From Candidatus Binatus soli (GTDB lineage: Bacteria > Desulfobacterota > Binatia > Binatales > Binataceae), in the NCBI GenBank assembly GCA_002479255.1, contig DLMJ01000007.1, forward strand, positions 71,566-135,565: a stretch of 64,000 nucleotides of DNA, written 5' to 3'. Every line of letters starts with the position of its first letter. The stretch's first letter is position 1. Made by a program: the position numbers and the translations under genes. The notes under the pieces are model-generated. The model was given only the letters and a program-made list of their open reading frames with translations, was not told where the DNA came from and searched no databases. This document shows positions 9,111-18,329 of the stretch, piece after piece.

Positions 9111-9443
9111 ATGCGAATTTCGAGGCTCGTCATCTGCGCATTTGCGATTGCAGCTTCGATTGCGATTGCGGGATGCGGTCATAAGCTGGTCGCGCACAAC
9201 GGCGAAAGCACCGTCGCCGTCTACCCCGACGAGGACACGTTCACGAAACTGAACGACTTGAAGAGACAAGGCCCGGTCGGCGGCGTGATCGGAGGTGTCG
9301 GCGAAGGACTCGCCGCCAAGCAGGTTGACAACAACACTCCGGTGCGGATCATCAACAGCGACGACAAAGGCTCGCAGATCGAAGTGCTCGACGGCGCGTT
9401 CAAAGGCACGCGGGGCTTCGTTCCAAGCGACAACGTGCACTGA
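9111..9443 (+). CDS. Small lipoprotein with SH3-like C-terminal segment
   Basis: A 110-residue lipoprotein. The signal peptide runs from MRISRLVICAF to the lipobox IAIAGC at about residue 22. The mature part has a Gly-rich segment (GGVIGGVGEG) and then a short beta-rich region with VRIINSDDKGSQIEVL and GTRGFVPSD, which resembles a bacterial SH3-type domain. GAGGAGGA sits 8 bases before the ATG and fixes the start. The gene stands alone, convergent with glnB. A cell-envelope location is likely; the function is unknown. Confidence 0.8.
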   Translation: MRISRLVICAFAIAASIAIAGCGHKLVAHNGESTVAVYPDEDTFTKLNDLKRQGPVGGVIGGVGEGLAAKQVDNNTPVRIINSDDKGSQIEVLDGAFKGTRGFVPSDNVH

Positions 9444-9456
9444 CGCGCCAGCAGCG

Positions 9457-9795
9457 CTACAGTGCGTTTACACCGCGCTCGCCGGTGCGGATGCGCACCA
9501 CCTCTTCCATCGGCATCACGAAGATTTTCCCGTCGCCGATTCTGCCGGTTCGCGCCGCGCGCTCGATGGTCTCGACGACCTGCGCCGCCAGCTCGTCCGA
9601 AACAATTATCTCGAGCTTTACCTTGGGCAGAAAGTCCACGACGTACTCCGCACCACGGTACAGCTCGGTATGCCCCTTCTGACGGCCGAATCCCTTGACC
9701 TCGCTGACCGTGAGACCCTGCACACCGATACTCGACAACGCCTCTTTGACCTCGTCGAGCTTGAACGGTTTGATGATCGCCTCAACCTTCTTCAT
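9457..9795 (-). CDS. glnB: Nitrogen regulatory protein PII
   Basis: A 112-residue PII signal protein. It has the family start MKKVEAIIKPFKLDEVKEAL, the T-loop with the uridylylation Tyr in TELYRGAEY (Tyr51), the B-loop TGRIGDGKIFV and the C-loop RIRTGE. PII proteins integrate 2-oxoglutarate, ATP/ADP and glutamine status and control glutamine synthetase, NtrB and ammonium transporters. Here it is neither next to amtB nor to glnA, which favours GlnB over GlnK. GGAG lies shortly before the ATG. I found no sigma-54 promoter upstream. Confidence 0.95.
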   Translation of the reverse strand: MKKVEAIIKPFKLDEVKEALSSIGVQGLTVSEVKGFGRQKGHTELYRGAEYVVDFLPKVKLEIIVSDELAAQVVETIERAARTGRIGDGKIFVMPMEEVVRIRTGERGVNAL

Positions 9796-10111
9796 AAGTC
9801 TCCTCTCGGTCTCTTCTCAGACTGGCCGCGCGGGACATATGCCGGCCGACACCGCATCCTCTATTAACCATTCTCCAAGGATGCCGAGGGTTCAAGACCC
9901 CCCGTTTCGCGTGCGCGTCGGGACGGCTCAGCCAAATACCTAGTCCATCCGGCGGGATTGCGGCAACATCCAGCGCAATCGTCAACGCAAGCGCGATGCC
10001 AACCGGCATTTTCCGCTGATGCGCGTTACCGCATCATAGATACCGCTCGGTGTGGCCTTCCTGGAACCTCCACAATGCTTAGCTGGCAGGCGTCCGATTA
10101 ATCCACAGGCA
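9796..10111. other. Intergenic region upstream of glnB
   Basis: Lies between the glnB start and the plsY stop, both on the minus strand. I see no conserved gene, repeat or RNA. It must carry the glnB promoter, but no clear box pair was found. Confidence 0.5.
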
Positions 10112-10720
10112 CTAGCTGGAAGCGGCGCTGTCGCTGCGCTTGGGCTGGAACCTGGGTTCCTCGCCGCGCGATAAGCGCTGGATATTCTCGCGATGGCGAA
10201 ACAGGATCAGCGCCGTCATGAGGATCGCGAGCAGCAGGTAGTGATGCGGCAAGCCCAGGGCTGCGACCGTCGGCGGCGCCGCGATCGCCGCGCCCATAGT
10301 CGCCAGCGACATGATTCGGCTTACCGCAAACACCACGCCGAACACCGCAAGTGCGACCAGAATCACCATCGGCGAGATCGCGAGCCAGATTCCCAGCGCC
10401 GCCGCGCCGCCCTTGCCGCCGCGAAAGCGGAGAAACACCGAGCAAATCGAGCCGATATACGCCGCCAGACCTGTCCACGCGACAATCGCGATTGGAAACC
10501 CCGCCGCCTGCGCCACTATCACCGGAATCGCTCCTTTCAGCACGTCGCCGGCGAACGTTATCGCAGCTGCGCTCGCACCGCCTGCCCGCGCCACGTTCGC
10601 CGTCCCGATATTGCCCGAGCCGACCGCGCGCGGATCGAAGCCGCGCATCCGGCCCACGATCACGCCGGTCGGAATCGAGCCCACGATATACGCACCAACT
10701 ATCAGGAGTGCTTCAATCAT
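10112..10720 (-). CDS. plsY: Glycerol-3-phosphate acyltransferase PlsY
   Basis: A 202-residue inner-membrane acyltransferase that transfers an acyl group from acyl-phosphate to glycerol-3-phosphate, the first step of phosphatidic acid synthesis. All three signature loops are present: GSIPTG with GSGNIGTANVAR, RFRGGKGGA in the middle, and RHRENIQRLSRGEE near the end. Five hydrophobic segments fit the family topology. The length matches the usual 190-220 residues. The C-terminus has an extra Ser-rich tail. It lies downstream of the tRNA-Pro gene on the same strand. Confidence 0.96.
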   Translation of the reverse strand: MIEALLIVGAYIVGSIPTGVIVGRMRGFDPRAVGSGNIGTANVARAGGASAAAITFAGDVLKGAIPVIVAQAAGFPIAIVAWTGLAAYIGSICSVFLRFRGGKGGAAALGIWLAISPMVILVALAVFGVVFAVSRIMSLATMGAAIAAPPTVAALGLPHHYLLLAILMTALILFRHRENIQRLSRGEEPRFQPKRSDSAASS

Positions 10721-10864
10721 TTTTTTTCAGTGAATTTCCTCCACAATGTAGCGCCCCAATGGATGTTGCCTTGCCCTACTGCGAACGCAGAAAACTTGTG
10801 GAGGAAGGGCGGAAGCATTGTGCTTGGACAGCGCCGACTAGTGGAGCAACATCACTTAAAAGAA

Positions 10865-10939
10865 TCGGGGTGACTGGATTTGAACCAGCGACTCCTGCGT
10901 CCCGAACGCAGTGCTCTGGCCAGGCTGAGCTACACCCCG
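10865..10939 (-). tRNA. tRNA-Pro (CGG)
   Basis: A complete 75-nt cloverleaf on the minus strand. The acceptor stem is CGGGGTG/CACCCCG with discriminator A, the D arm is GCTC/GAGC, and the anticodon stem CTGCG/CGCAG holds the loop TTCGGGA, so the anticodon is CGG. The T arm contains GGTTCAAATCC. The 3' CCA is not encoded. Confidence 0.96.
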
Positions 10940-11032
10940 TCTCCGGTTGAGCGTTAATCGGGAGAATACAGACGAGTTTTATAGCATCCGAGGCGATACC
11001 GCGCGAGTCCGCCGAAATCGCGGGGTACCGGC

Positions 11033-11713
11033 TCAGATCGTCGGGCGCGTGCGCCCAATCAGATCGCGCATCTCGCCCATAATCTTGCGATAGTCGGGCT
11101 TGCCGAATATTCCCGATCCCGACACGAACACGTTGGCGCCCGCCGCCTTCACGTCCGCGATGTTATCGAGCTTCACTCCGCCATCGATCTCTACGTCGAT
11201 GCTGAGTCCGCGCCGCTTCAACTCGCGCCGGATGTAGCGCAACTTGTCCAGCGCGGCCGGGATCAACTCCTGCCCGCCGAATCCCGGATGCACGCTCATC
11301 ACTAGGATCATGTCGAGATGGTCGGCGAAGGGCATCACCCGGCCGGCGTCGGTCTCGGGATTGATTGCGATCGACGCGCGCGCGCCGAGGCCGCGGATTC
11401 GCTGCGCCATCGCCGGGATGTCGGGGCAAACCTCGCAATGCACCGAAATTAAATTGGCGCCCGCCTTAACGAACGCTTCGACGTATCGCGCCGGCTCTGA
11501 AATCATCAGATGCGCATCGAGCGGCAGTTTCGTCATCCTGCGCACCGACTCCAGCACCGGAATTCCAATCGAGATGTTGGGCACGAAGTGCCCGTCCATC
11601 ACGTCGAAATGAATCATGTCGGCGCCCGCCTTTTCGACCGCATGAATCTCTTCGCCGAGCCGCGCAAAGTCAGCGGACAGAATCGACGGCGCTATTTTGT
11701 CGGCGGGATCCAT
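11033..11713 (-). CDS. rpe: Ribulose-phosphate 3-epimerase
   Basis: A 226-residue TIM-barrel enzyme that interconverts ribulose-5-phosphate and xylulose-5-phosphate in the pentose phosphate pathway. Visible signatures are APSILSADF, MIHFDVMDGHFVPN (metal and catalytic residues), DAHLMI, SVHPGFGGQ and EIDGGV near the C-terminus. Length is normal for the family. The gene lies 78 bases after rsmB on the same strand, an arrangement seen in many proteobacteria, so co-transcription is plausible. Confidence 0.97.
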   Translation of the reverse strand: MDPADKIAPSILSADFARLGEEIHAVEKAGADMIHFDVMDGHFVPNISIGIPVLESVRRMTKLPLDAHLMISEPARYVEAFVKAGANLISVHCEVCPDIPAMAQRIRGLGARASIAINPETDAGRVMPFADHLDMILVMSVHPGFGGQELIPAALDKLRYIRRELKRRGLSIDVEIDGGVKLDNIADVKAAGANVFVSGSGIFGKPDYRKIMGEMRDLIGRTRPTI

Positions 11714-11791
11714 GTGTGAAGACTCGCCTCAGTTTACTACCGCATCGTCGTCGAGCTGGATAGCGCCTACTCGATTTTCGCCCTGTACGAA

Positions 11792-13180
11792 CTATTTGCG
11801 AACCAGCCGCGCGGCGAAAAAACCGTCCAGCCCGCCGACGTCCGGCCGCGTTTTCATGAATCCTCGCGCATCGATCACGTCTTTCAGCATGCCACCAGCC
11901 GCTACGCCGCGATCGATTTCGAAATCGCCGTGGCGCGAGAGAAATCCATCGACCACGCCTTCGCCCTCTTCGGGCGCGATGCTGCAAACCGAATACACGA
12001 TCGCGCCGCCGCGACGCACGAGCGCCGCCGCATTCTCGAGCATTCGCGATTGTATTGCAGCCATTCGCGCCGGATCGCCCGGCTTGAGCCGCCACTTGAT
12101 CTCCGGATGCTCCCGCAAGGTCCCGATTCCCGTGCACGGCGCATCGAGGAGCACCGATTCGAAGCTCGAGGGCGCAAGCGGTACCGCAGCGGTCAGGTCA
12201 GCGCAAACAAACTCGACATTACGATGCCGCAGTCGGCGCGCCAGGCCGCGCGCGTTCTTGAGTCCGCCCAGATTGAGGTCCACCGCAATCACTCGGCCGC
12301 GTTCGCCCACCATCTCCGCCAGATGGGTCGCCTTGCCGCCCGGCGCCGCCGCACAATCCACGACCGTCGCGCCCGCACGCGGCGCCAGCATTCGCGCGAC
12401 CATCTGCGACGCCTCGGATTGCGCGTGGAACAACCCCTCGCGATACCAGCGCGACTCGAAGTGCGGCGCGCTGTTCAGCACGATCGTCTCGGGCGCGCGG
12501 CCGGGTGCGCCGATCCCGAAGCTGTCCGCGCTCAGTTTCTCGATTATCTCCGCGCGGGATCCGCGCGCGAGATTGAGCCTGATCACGTTGGGCGCGGCGT
12601 CGTTGTTCGCCGTCATCAGGCGCTCGGCATTCCCGACACCGAACCAATCGACGAATCGCTCGACCATCCAGCGTGGATGCGAATACTCGACGGCAAGATA
12701 ACTTTTTTCGTTTTGCTCCCGCGACGGCATCGGCGCCGTCTCACGCGTCGCGCGGCGCATTACCGCATTGACGAAGCCCGACGCCTTGCGCGCCTCGGGA
12801 ATTCGTTTGGCAATGCTGACCGCAGTATCCACCACCGCATGAGCCGGAATCCGGTCAAGAAATCGAAGCTGAAAAAGCCCCATCCGCATGATCGCCAGCG
12901 CCGCGGGCTGAATCCCTTCGAGCTTGCGTCCCGTCAGATGCGCCAGCTCGTAATCGAGGCGTCCCCTCCACGCAAGCGTCCCGAGCACCAGCCGCGTGAT
13001 CAGCCGGCGATCGGCCGGCGCAAAATCGGGCAGCCGCCCGCCCAGCAGAACGTCGGCATAACCGGACTCCTGATCGACGCGGTACAGAATCTCAGCCGCC
13101 GCCAATCGCGACGCGAGCCCTTCGTCCGTCCGCGAGCCCGATCGTGCGGCCGGCTTCACTTTGGCCTGTTCTTCGCTCAT
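11792..13180 (-). CDS. rsmB: 16S rRNA (cytosine-967 C5) methyltransferase
   Basis: A 462-residue two-domain protein. An N-terminal NusB-like RNA-binding domain (about residues 22-150) precedes a SAM-dependent m5C methyltransferase domain. The latter has CAAPGGKATHLAE for SAM binding, DAPCTGIGTLREHP (motif IV) and YSVCSIAPEEGE, which carries the catalytic Cys. It modifies C967 of 16S rRNA during ribosome assembly. The start overlaps the fmt stop by 4 bases (ATGA type), so fmt and rsmB are translationally coupled, as in many bacteria. Confidence 0.95.
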   Translation of the reverse strand: MSEEQAKVKPAARSGSRTDEGLASRLAAAEILYRVDQESGYADVLLGGRLPDFAPADRRLITRLVLGTLAWRGRLDYELAHLTGRKLEGIQPAALAIMRMGLFQLRFLDRIPAHAVVDTAVSIAKRIPEARKASGFVNAVMRRATRETAPMPSREQNEKSYLAVEYSHPRWMVERFVDWFGVGNAERLMTANNDAAPNVIRLNLARGSRAEIIEKLSADSFGIGAPGRAPETIVLNSAPHFESRWYREGLFHAQSEASQMVARMLAPRAGATVVDCAAAPGGKATHLAEMVGERGRVIAVDLNLGGLKNARGLARRLRHRNVEFVCADLTAAVPLAPSSFESVLLDAPCTGIGTLREHPEIKWRLKPGDPARMAAIQSRMLENAAALVRRGGAIVYSVCSIAPEEGEGVVDGFLSRHGDFEIDRGVAAGGMLKDVIDARGFMKTRPDVGGLDGFFAARLVRK

Positions 13181-14103
13181 GCGCCGAATCGCGCGCCGGC
13201 TTCCACGCGTTTGCCGCGAAGGAAATCAGCCGCGGAAATTCTCTTTCGCCCTGCCGCTTGCAGCTCGATCAGCCTGAGTCGTCCGGTTCCGCACTGGACC
13301 ACGGGATTCGGCTTCACACTCACGATCGTGCCGGGAGGTTCATCGCTTGAGCCCGAATCCTCGAGCGCGGCAGTCCAGATGAGGACTTCGTCGCCGCCCA
13401 GACGCGTCCGCGCCACCGGCCACGGATCGTACGCGCGCGTCATCCGCTCGATCTGCACGGCACTCGCAGTCCAATCTATCACCGCATCCTTCTTTTCGAC
13501 CTGTGCCGTGTAAGTAGCGATCGCTTCGTCCTGCGGTGTTTCGACCAGTGCGCCGCGCGCAGCCAGATCGATCGCCTCGAGCATTGCGTCCGCGCCAAGC
13601 TCCGCGAGCTTTTCCTTCAACGTCCCTTGCGTGTCGCTTGATTCGATCGAAATCCTGCGCTGCAAATAGACCGGGCCGGCGTCCATCCGCTCGACGATCC
13701 GCATAATCGTTACTCCCGTTTCGGCGTCGCCCGCCAGGATCGCGCCTTCGACCGGGGCGGCGCCGCGATGACGCGGCAGGAGCGATGCGTGCACGTTCAT
13801 CGGCGCGATCCGCGGAACGTCGAGAATCGAAGATGGCAAAAACCGTCCGTAAGCCGCCACCACCAGGAGATCGGGCGCGAATGCTTTCAGCTCGCTTAAA
13901 AATTCCGGCGTCCGAATTTTGACGGGCTTTAGCGCCGGAATTCCACGGCGCGCCGCGAGCGCGCCGACCGCGCTCGGCTCTGTGCCGAGCCCGCGCCCGC
14001 GCGGCTGGTCGGGACGCGTGACAACTCCAACCACGCGGAAGTTGGCTCTGGGAACCGTCACGAGCCGTTCCAGGATGCGGGCCGCCAAGGCCGGCGTGCC
14101 CAT
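13177..14103 (-). CDS. fmt: Methionyl-tRNA formyltransferase
   Basis: Formylates initiator Met-tRNA using 10-formyl-tetrahydrofolate. Core motifs are complete: MGTPALAARIL, VVTRPDQPRGRG, NVHASLLPRHRGAAPVEGAI and DAGPVYLQ, then the C-terminal OB-like domain. The ATG at 14103 is the Met inside the conserved FMGTP, so the first beta strand (SLKIVF) is encoded upstream of it. No ATG, GTG or TTG exists in frame between the upstream stop at 14182-14184 and this ATG. An ATC codon at 14128-14130 would give a normal N-terminus, weakly supported by GGA 6 bases before it. It lies downstream of def and upstream of rsmB. Confidence 0.93.
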   Translation of the reverse strand: MGTPALAARILERLVTVPRANFRVVGVVTRPDQPRGRGLGTEPSAVGALAARRGIPALKPVKIRTPEFLSELKAFAPDLLVVAAYGRFLPSSILDVPRIAPMNVHASLLPRHRGAAPVEGAILAGDAETGVTIMRIVERMDAGPVYLQRRISIESSDTQGTLKEKLAELGADAMLEAIDLAARGALVETPQDEAIATYTAQVEKKDAVIDWTASAVQIERMTRAYDPWPVARTRLGGDEVLIWTAALEDSGSSDEPPGTIVSVKPNPVVQCGTGRLRLIELQAAGRKRISAADFLRGKRVEAGARFGA

Positions 14104-14131
14104 GAAAACGATCTTTAGTGACTCGGCGATT

Positions 14132-14674
14132 TTAGATCCGCACCGTGGAGGGGCGCACGCTTTCGGCCTTGCCCTCCTTGATTAACTTCTTCAGTTTGCG
14201 CTTGTAGAGTTCGCGCTTGATTCGGCTGATGCGGTCGATGAAGAGTTTGCCGTCGAGATGATCGATCTCGTGCTGCAACGCCACCGCGAGCAACTCATCG
14301 GCTTCGATCTCGATCTCCTTCTCGTCGGGCGTCCACGCACGCACCAGCACGCGCGCCGCGCGTTCCACGTCGGCAGTGTAATCGATCACCGAAAGGCATC
14401 CCTCCTCCCAAACGATCTTGCCCTCGGCTTCGACGACCCTGGGGTTGATGAGTTTCAGCAGATGCCTGCCGGGCTGTGCATGGTCGGTGTCGAGCACGAT
14501 TATCCGCTTCGATTCTCCGACCTGCGGCGCGGCAAGACCCACGCCCGGCGCGGCGTACATCGTCTGCACCATGCTGTCGATCAGCCCTTCGACGTTGCCG
14601 TTGATATTCTTGACCGGGGCGGCAGGCTGCTTGAGCGAGTCGTCGGGAAATTTGCGAATTTTCAGCAGCGCCAT
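14132..14674 (-). CDS. def: Peptide deformylase
   Basis: A 180-residue metalloenzyme that removes the N-formyl group from nascent proteins. The three motifs are intact: GVGLAAPQ (about residues 44-51), EGCLS (about 91) and QHEIDHLDG (about 133-141), with Cys and two His as metal ligands. A Lys/Arg-rich C-terminal tail could touch the ribosome. It is followed by fmt, whose product puts on the formyl group, so the two act at opposite ends of the same cycle. Confidence 0.97.
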   Translation of the reverse strand: MALLKIRKFPDDSLKQPAAPVKNINGNVEGLIDSMVQTMYAAPGVGLAAPQVGESKRIIVLDTDHAQPGRHLLKLINPRVVEAEGKIVWEEGCLSVIDYTADVERAARVLVRAWTPDEKEIEIEADELLAVALQHEIDHLDGKLFIDRISRIKRELYKRKLKKLIKEGKAESVRPSTVRI

Positions 14675-14700
14675 CTCGGATACCGCGTTTTACAAATCTA

Positions 14701-15645
14701 TCAAAGGGTAACCGGCGCGGCGAGTCCGAGCGGCGCAAGAAACGATTCCACGGCGCGGATGCACTCGGCGGGACGCTCGATTTGAAGAAAATGCGAGGTC
14801 CCCGCGATCGCTTCGTAGGGCAGCCCCAGCTCCTCGGCCATCGCGCGTCCGATCAGCGCCGGCGCCGTCACTTCTTCCAGCGTCGGATCTCCGCACACGA
14901 GTTTTACGGGCACCGGGCAATGCGCCATCTGCGGCCACAGATCCGGATTCGCAGCACTGGAAAAAACCTGCGCCTCGTATTCGCGCGGGCAGGCAAGAAT
15001 CCAATCGCCGCTGGTGCGATCGTGCCGCAGCGTCGCCCGCGCCATCAGTTCGTAAGCTTCCGGCACCCATCTTTTGAAGCGCCTGCCGAACTGCCTCGCC
15101 AGTTCCATCGGATCCTTGTAGCGCTCGGGACGCCGCGCCGCGCGCGAGGCGAGCGATTCTTTGTCGGATTGCTGGAGGCCCTGCACGGGATGCCCTTCGC
15201 GCGGATAAACCGGCGGATCGAACAGCACCAGCGCGTCGAATCGCCGTCCATACTTGAGTGCATGCATCGCAGCCGTGACGCCCGACAGCGAATGAAACAG
15301 CCCGGCGGCAGGCTTTCGGCCAAGCTCGCGATTAATCGCATGCCAGACCGCCTCCATATCGGCGACGAAGTTTTGCCACGTATGGCCTTCGGCGGTGTGC
15401 AACGGGTTGTGCCCGTGGTTGCGGAAATCGAAGACGATCACTTCGTAACGCTCGCGCAACGGTCCCCAGAATGGAAAATAACCGTCGATCGCAAGCCCGT
15501 TGCCGTGACTGAGCACAATGCGCGGCGCACCGGGGATACCGTGCTGGCGGACATGGATTGTCGCGCCGTCCTTCATCTCCACATCGAACGCGTGACGCGC
15601 GCGCGGCACATGATGCATCGGTTGAGGTTCGTTCGTCTCGTTCAT
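14701..15645 (-). CDS. Alpha/beta hydrolase
   Basis: A 314-residue alpha/beta-fold hydrolase. It has the oxyanion segment LSHGNGLAIDG, the core strand VIVFDFRNHGHN, a nucleophile elbow in FHSLSGV (about residue 120), an acid in VCGDPTLEE and a His in GTSHFLQIERP. The fold and the late QIERP segment match the general hydrolase/esterase group, for which the substrate cannot be predicted. It lies between priA (stop and start a few bases apart) and def on the same strand, so it may be part of the def-fmt-rsmB transcription unit. Confidence 0.85.
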   Translation of the reverse strand: MNETNEPQPMHHVPRARHAFDVEMKDGATIHVRQHGIPGAPRIVLSHGNGLAIDGYFPFWGPLRERYEVIVFDFRNHGHNPLHTAEGHTWQNFVADMEAVWHAINRELGRKPAAGLFHSLSGVTAAMHALKYGRRFDALVLFDPPVYPREGHPVQGLQQSDKESLASRAARRPERYKDPMELARQFGRRFKRWVPEAYELMARATLRHDRTSGDWILACPREYEAQVFSSAANPDLWPQMAHCPVPVKLVCGDPTLEEVTAPALIGRAMAEELGLPYEAIAGTSHFLQIERPAECIRAVESFLAPLGLAAPVTL

Positions 15646-15649
15646 TCGC

Positions 15650-18130
15650 TCACAGCATCCTTACCGGATCGATGTCGATCGCAAGATAAATGCCGTCGCG
15701 CTGCGCCGACGGTCCAACTTCGGCGCGCATTGCGGCGATTGCCGCGCGCATCGGTTTCAATTCGCGCGATTTTACCATCACCTGCCACCGGTAGCGCTGC
15801 TTGATCCGTTCGATCGGCGCAGGCGCCGGCCCCAGCACGCGGATTCCCTCCGGCGTCGAACCCATAGCCAGCGATTTGGCGACCGCCTCGGCCGCGCGTT
15901 TGACCAGGCGCGGCTCCGCGCCCTCGATTCGCACCATCGCGAGGCGCGCAAACGGCGGATACATAAGGTCACGGCGCAGTTGCAGCTCGCGCCGCATGAA
16001 GCGCGCGTAGTCCTGATCCCTGGCGGCGCGGATGCTGTAGTGGTTCGGCGCGTAAGTCTGGATGATCACGCGGCCCGGGCGCTCGCCACGTCCCGCGCGC
16101 CCCGCGACCTGCGTCAACAACTGAAACGTTCGCTCGGCGGAACGGAAGTCGGGCATGTTCAGCGCCATGTCGGCGTTTACCACCGCGGCCAGCGTGACGC
16201 CGGGAAAATCGAAACCCTTGGTGATCATCTGCGTGCCGACCAGGATATCTATTTCGCCCGCGCGAAGCTCAGCCAGCATCCGCGCGCGCGCTCCGCGCAG
16301 ACTGCTCGTGTCGGAGTCCATTCTTTCTATCCTCGCCGCCGGCATCATCTCCGCCAACGCCTGCGTGAGTCTCTCGGTGCCGAAGCCCTGCCCCTTGAGC
16401 CCGTAGCCATGGCATTCGGGGCACGTGTCGGGCGCCGCAGTATGATTGCCGCAGTAATGGCATCGGAGCGAGCGGTCGCGCATATGAAACGTCATGCTGA
16501 CGCTGCAATTCGGACACGCGATCACGTTGCCGCAGATATGGCATTGTAGAAAATTGTGAAACCCCCGGCGGTTGAGGAACACCATGCTCTGGCCGCCCGA
16601 CGCGAGATTTTCGCGCAGCGCAGCGGCCAACGCCGTCGAGAGCGGCACCGCATCCGGAACTTCCACTGCTTGAGGCTTCGGCTGTGCCGGTCCCGCTCCA
16701 TTTGCAGGCTTGGCCGCCGCAAGCCTGCGCGCGTCGGCGACTTCGCGCCGCATATCGACGACTTCGACCGATGCCATCGCGCGATCGTTCACGCGCCGCG
16801 AAAGCCGGATCAGCCGGTACCGTCCGCGCCGCGAATTCGCATACGACTCGCTCGACGGGGTCGCCGAGCCGAGCACGATGGGGCATTTCGAAAATCCGGC
16901 GAGCGCGACCGCGAGATCGCGTGCGTGATAGTAAATTCCTTCCTCATTTTTGTACGAAGCGTCGTGCTCCTCGTCAACGACGATCAAGCCGGCGTCGTGA
17001 ATCGGCGCGAAGATCACCGAGCGCGGACCGATCATCACTCGCGCCTGCCCGCCAATCGCCGCCATCCAGCTCGCCCATCGCTCCGACACGCTCTGCGCGC
17101 TGTGGGCGACGGCGACCAGCGAACCGAAACGCGCGCGAAACGGCCGCACGATCTCGTCAGCGAGCGCGATCTCGGGCACCAGGATCAAAACGTTTCGTCC
17201 GGCGGCGAGCGCTCGCGCGGCAAGGTTCAGGTAAATTTCGGTCTTGCCGCTGGCGGTGACACCCCAGAGCAAAAACGCTTCGTAGCGCCGATGCTCGATG
17301 GCCGGTGAGATCGCGTCCAGCGCGACTTGCTGTTCATCGGTGAGATCGAACTGGGCCGCCGCGACGCTGTGGGCTGTTGCGTCGCGCGCTGCCTCGATCG
17401 CGATCAACCCGCGACGCGCGAGGCTCTTCAACGCCGCGCTCGCGCCGTCGATTTCAGCCTTCAGATCCGCGACGCGCACGCCCGTGGCGCCGGCGTTGGC
17501 GATCGCGCTGAGCACTTCGCGTTGCTTCGAGCCGCGAACGCCCTCGATGCTTGCGCCTGCCGCAAGCCGCGCGATGAAATCCGCGGTATCGCGATGCCTC
17601 CCGGTGGCAGCGTCGCGGCGCTCGAGGGTGCCGTCCGCGATGAAGCGGGCGATCGCGGCGCGCACCTCGCCGGGCGGACCGATTTTCTCAAGCCTGCGCG
17701 TGGTTGCCGCGCGCTTGGCGATCGTCTCGATAATCGCGCGCTCGACTCGCGTGAACGCGGCGCGCGCCAGCTCGTCGGGGGGAGTCGCGAGCCGATACGC
17801 AGTCCTCGACTCGACCCGCGCGACCGAAGGAATCACGCTGCGGTACGCGTCCGCAATTGAAACCATGTAGTAGGACGCGAGGAACTCCATCAGTTGCAGA
17901 TGCGCGCGATCGAACAGCGGCCGCGGCTCGAGGACTTCGAGGATGGGCTTCAGTTGTCCCGTCGAAAGCCGTTCGCCGACCTCGGTGACCACTCCCGTCA
18001 CCATCCGCGAGCGCAGCGGCGCCAGCACGCGATGCCCCGGCTGGATGCGCCCGTCGAGCGCCGGCGGAATCGAATACGTCAGCGTTTCGAATCCGCGCGT
18101 CGCCCCGACGATCACAACATTGGCCTGCAT
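15650..18130 (-). CDS. priA: Primosomal protein N' (PriA helicase)
   Basis: An 826-residue superfamily 2 helicase that restarts stalled replication forks. It starts with MQANVVIVG, the typical 3'-DNA-binding domain opening; the open frame extends 100 codons further, but that part is low-complexity. Motifs are Walker A GVTASGKTEIYL, Walker B VVDEEHDASYK, and a zinc-binding block of eight Cys from CHICGNVIACPNCS to CHYCGN and CPECHGYG. Helicase motifs V and VI follow (GTQMITKGFDFPG, QVAGRAGRG). The small alpha/beta hydrolase gene follows directly. It is divergent from aroC. Confidence 0.95.
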   Translation of the reverse strand: MQANVVIVGATRGFETLTYSIPPALDGRIQPGHRVLAPLRSRMVTGVVTEVGERLSTGQLKPILEVLEPRPLFDRAHLQLMEFLASYYMVSIADAYRSVIPSVARVESRTAYRLATPPDELARAAFTRVERAIIETIAKRAATTRRLEKIGPPGEVRAAIARFIADGTLERRDAATGRHRDTADFIARLAAGASIEGVRGSKQREVLSAIANAGATGVRVADLKAEIDGASAALKSLARRGLIAIEAARDATAHSVAAAQFDLTDEQQVALDAISPAIEHRRYEAFLLWGVTASGKTEIYLNLAARALAAGRNVLILVPEIALADEIVRPFRARFGSLVAVAHSAQSVSERWASWMAAIGGQARVMIGPRSVIFAPIHDAGLIVVDEEHDASYKNEEGIYYHARDLAVALAGFSKCPIVLGSATPSSESYANSRRGRYRLIRLSRRVNDRAMASVEVVDMRREVADARRLAAAKPANGAGPAQPKPQAVEVPDAVPLSTALAAALRENLASGGQSMVFLNRRGFHNFLQCHICGNVIACPNCSVSMTFHMRDRSLRCHYCGNHTAAPDTCPECHGYGLKGQGFGTERLTQALAEMMPAARIERMDSDTSSLRGARARMLAELRAGEIDILVGTQMITKGFDFPGVTLAAVVNADMALNMPDFRSAERTFQLLTQVAGRAGRGERPGRVIIQTYAPNHYSIRAARDQDYARFMRRELQLRRDLMYPPFARLAMVRIEGAEPRLVKRAAEAVAKSLAMGSTPEGIRVLGPAPAPIERIKQRYRWQVMVKSRELKPMRAAIAAMRAEVGPSAQRDGIYLAIDIDPVRML

Positions 18131-18329
18131 CCTGACTCTCTGTGCGCCGCGCCAAAACCGGCCGCGCGCATGCAACTTACACCCCGCGCGAGCGATGCGG
18201 CGAGCCGCCGGGCCGCCGAGTCCCGGCTTTGCCCGATCGATCCACCGCTTTCGCGGGCGCGTCCAGTCTGGTTGAATCGGGTGATGGAGGCCCGCCCGAA
18301 CGAATACGCGCGGGAGGCGACAAAAACCG

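Noticed and set aside
9796..10000. Sigma-54 promoter upstream of glnB
   Set aside because: No TGGCAC-N5-TTGC-type element found on the minus strand.
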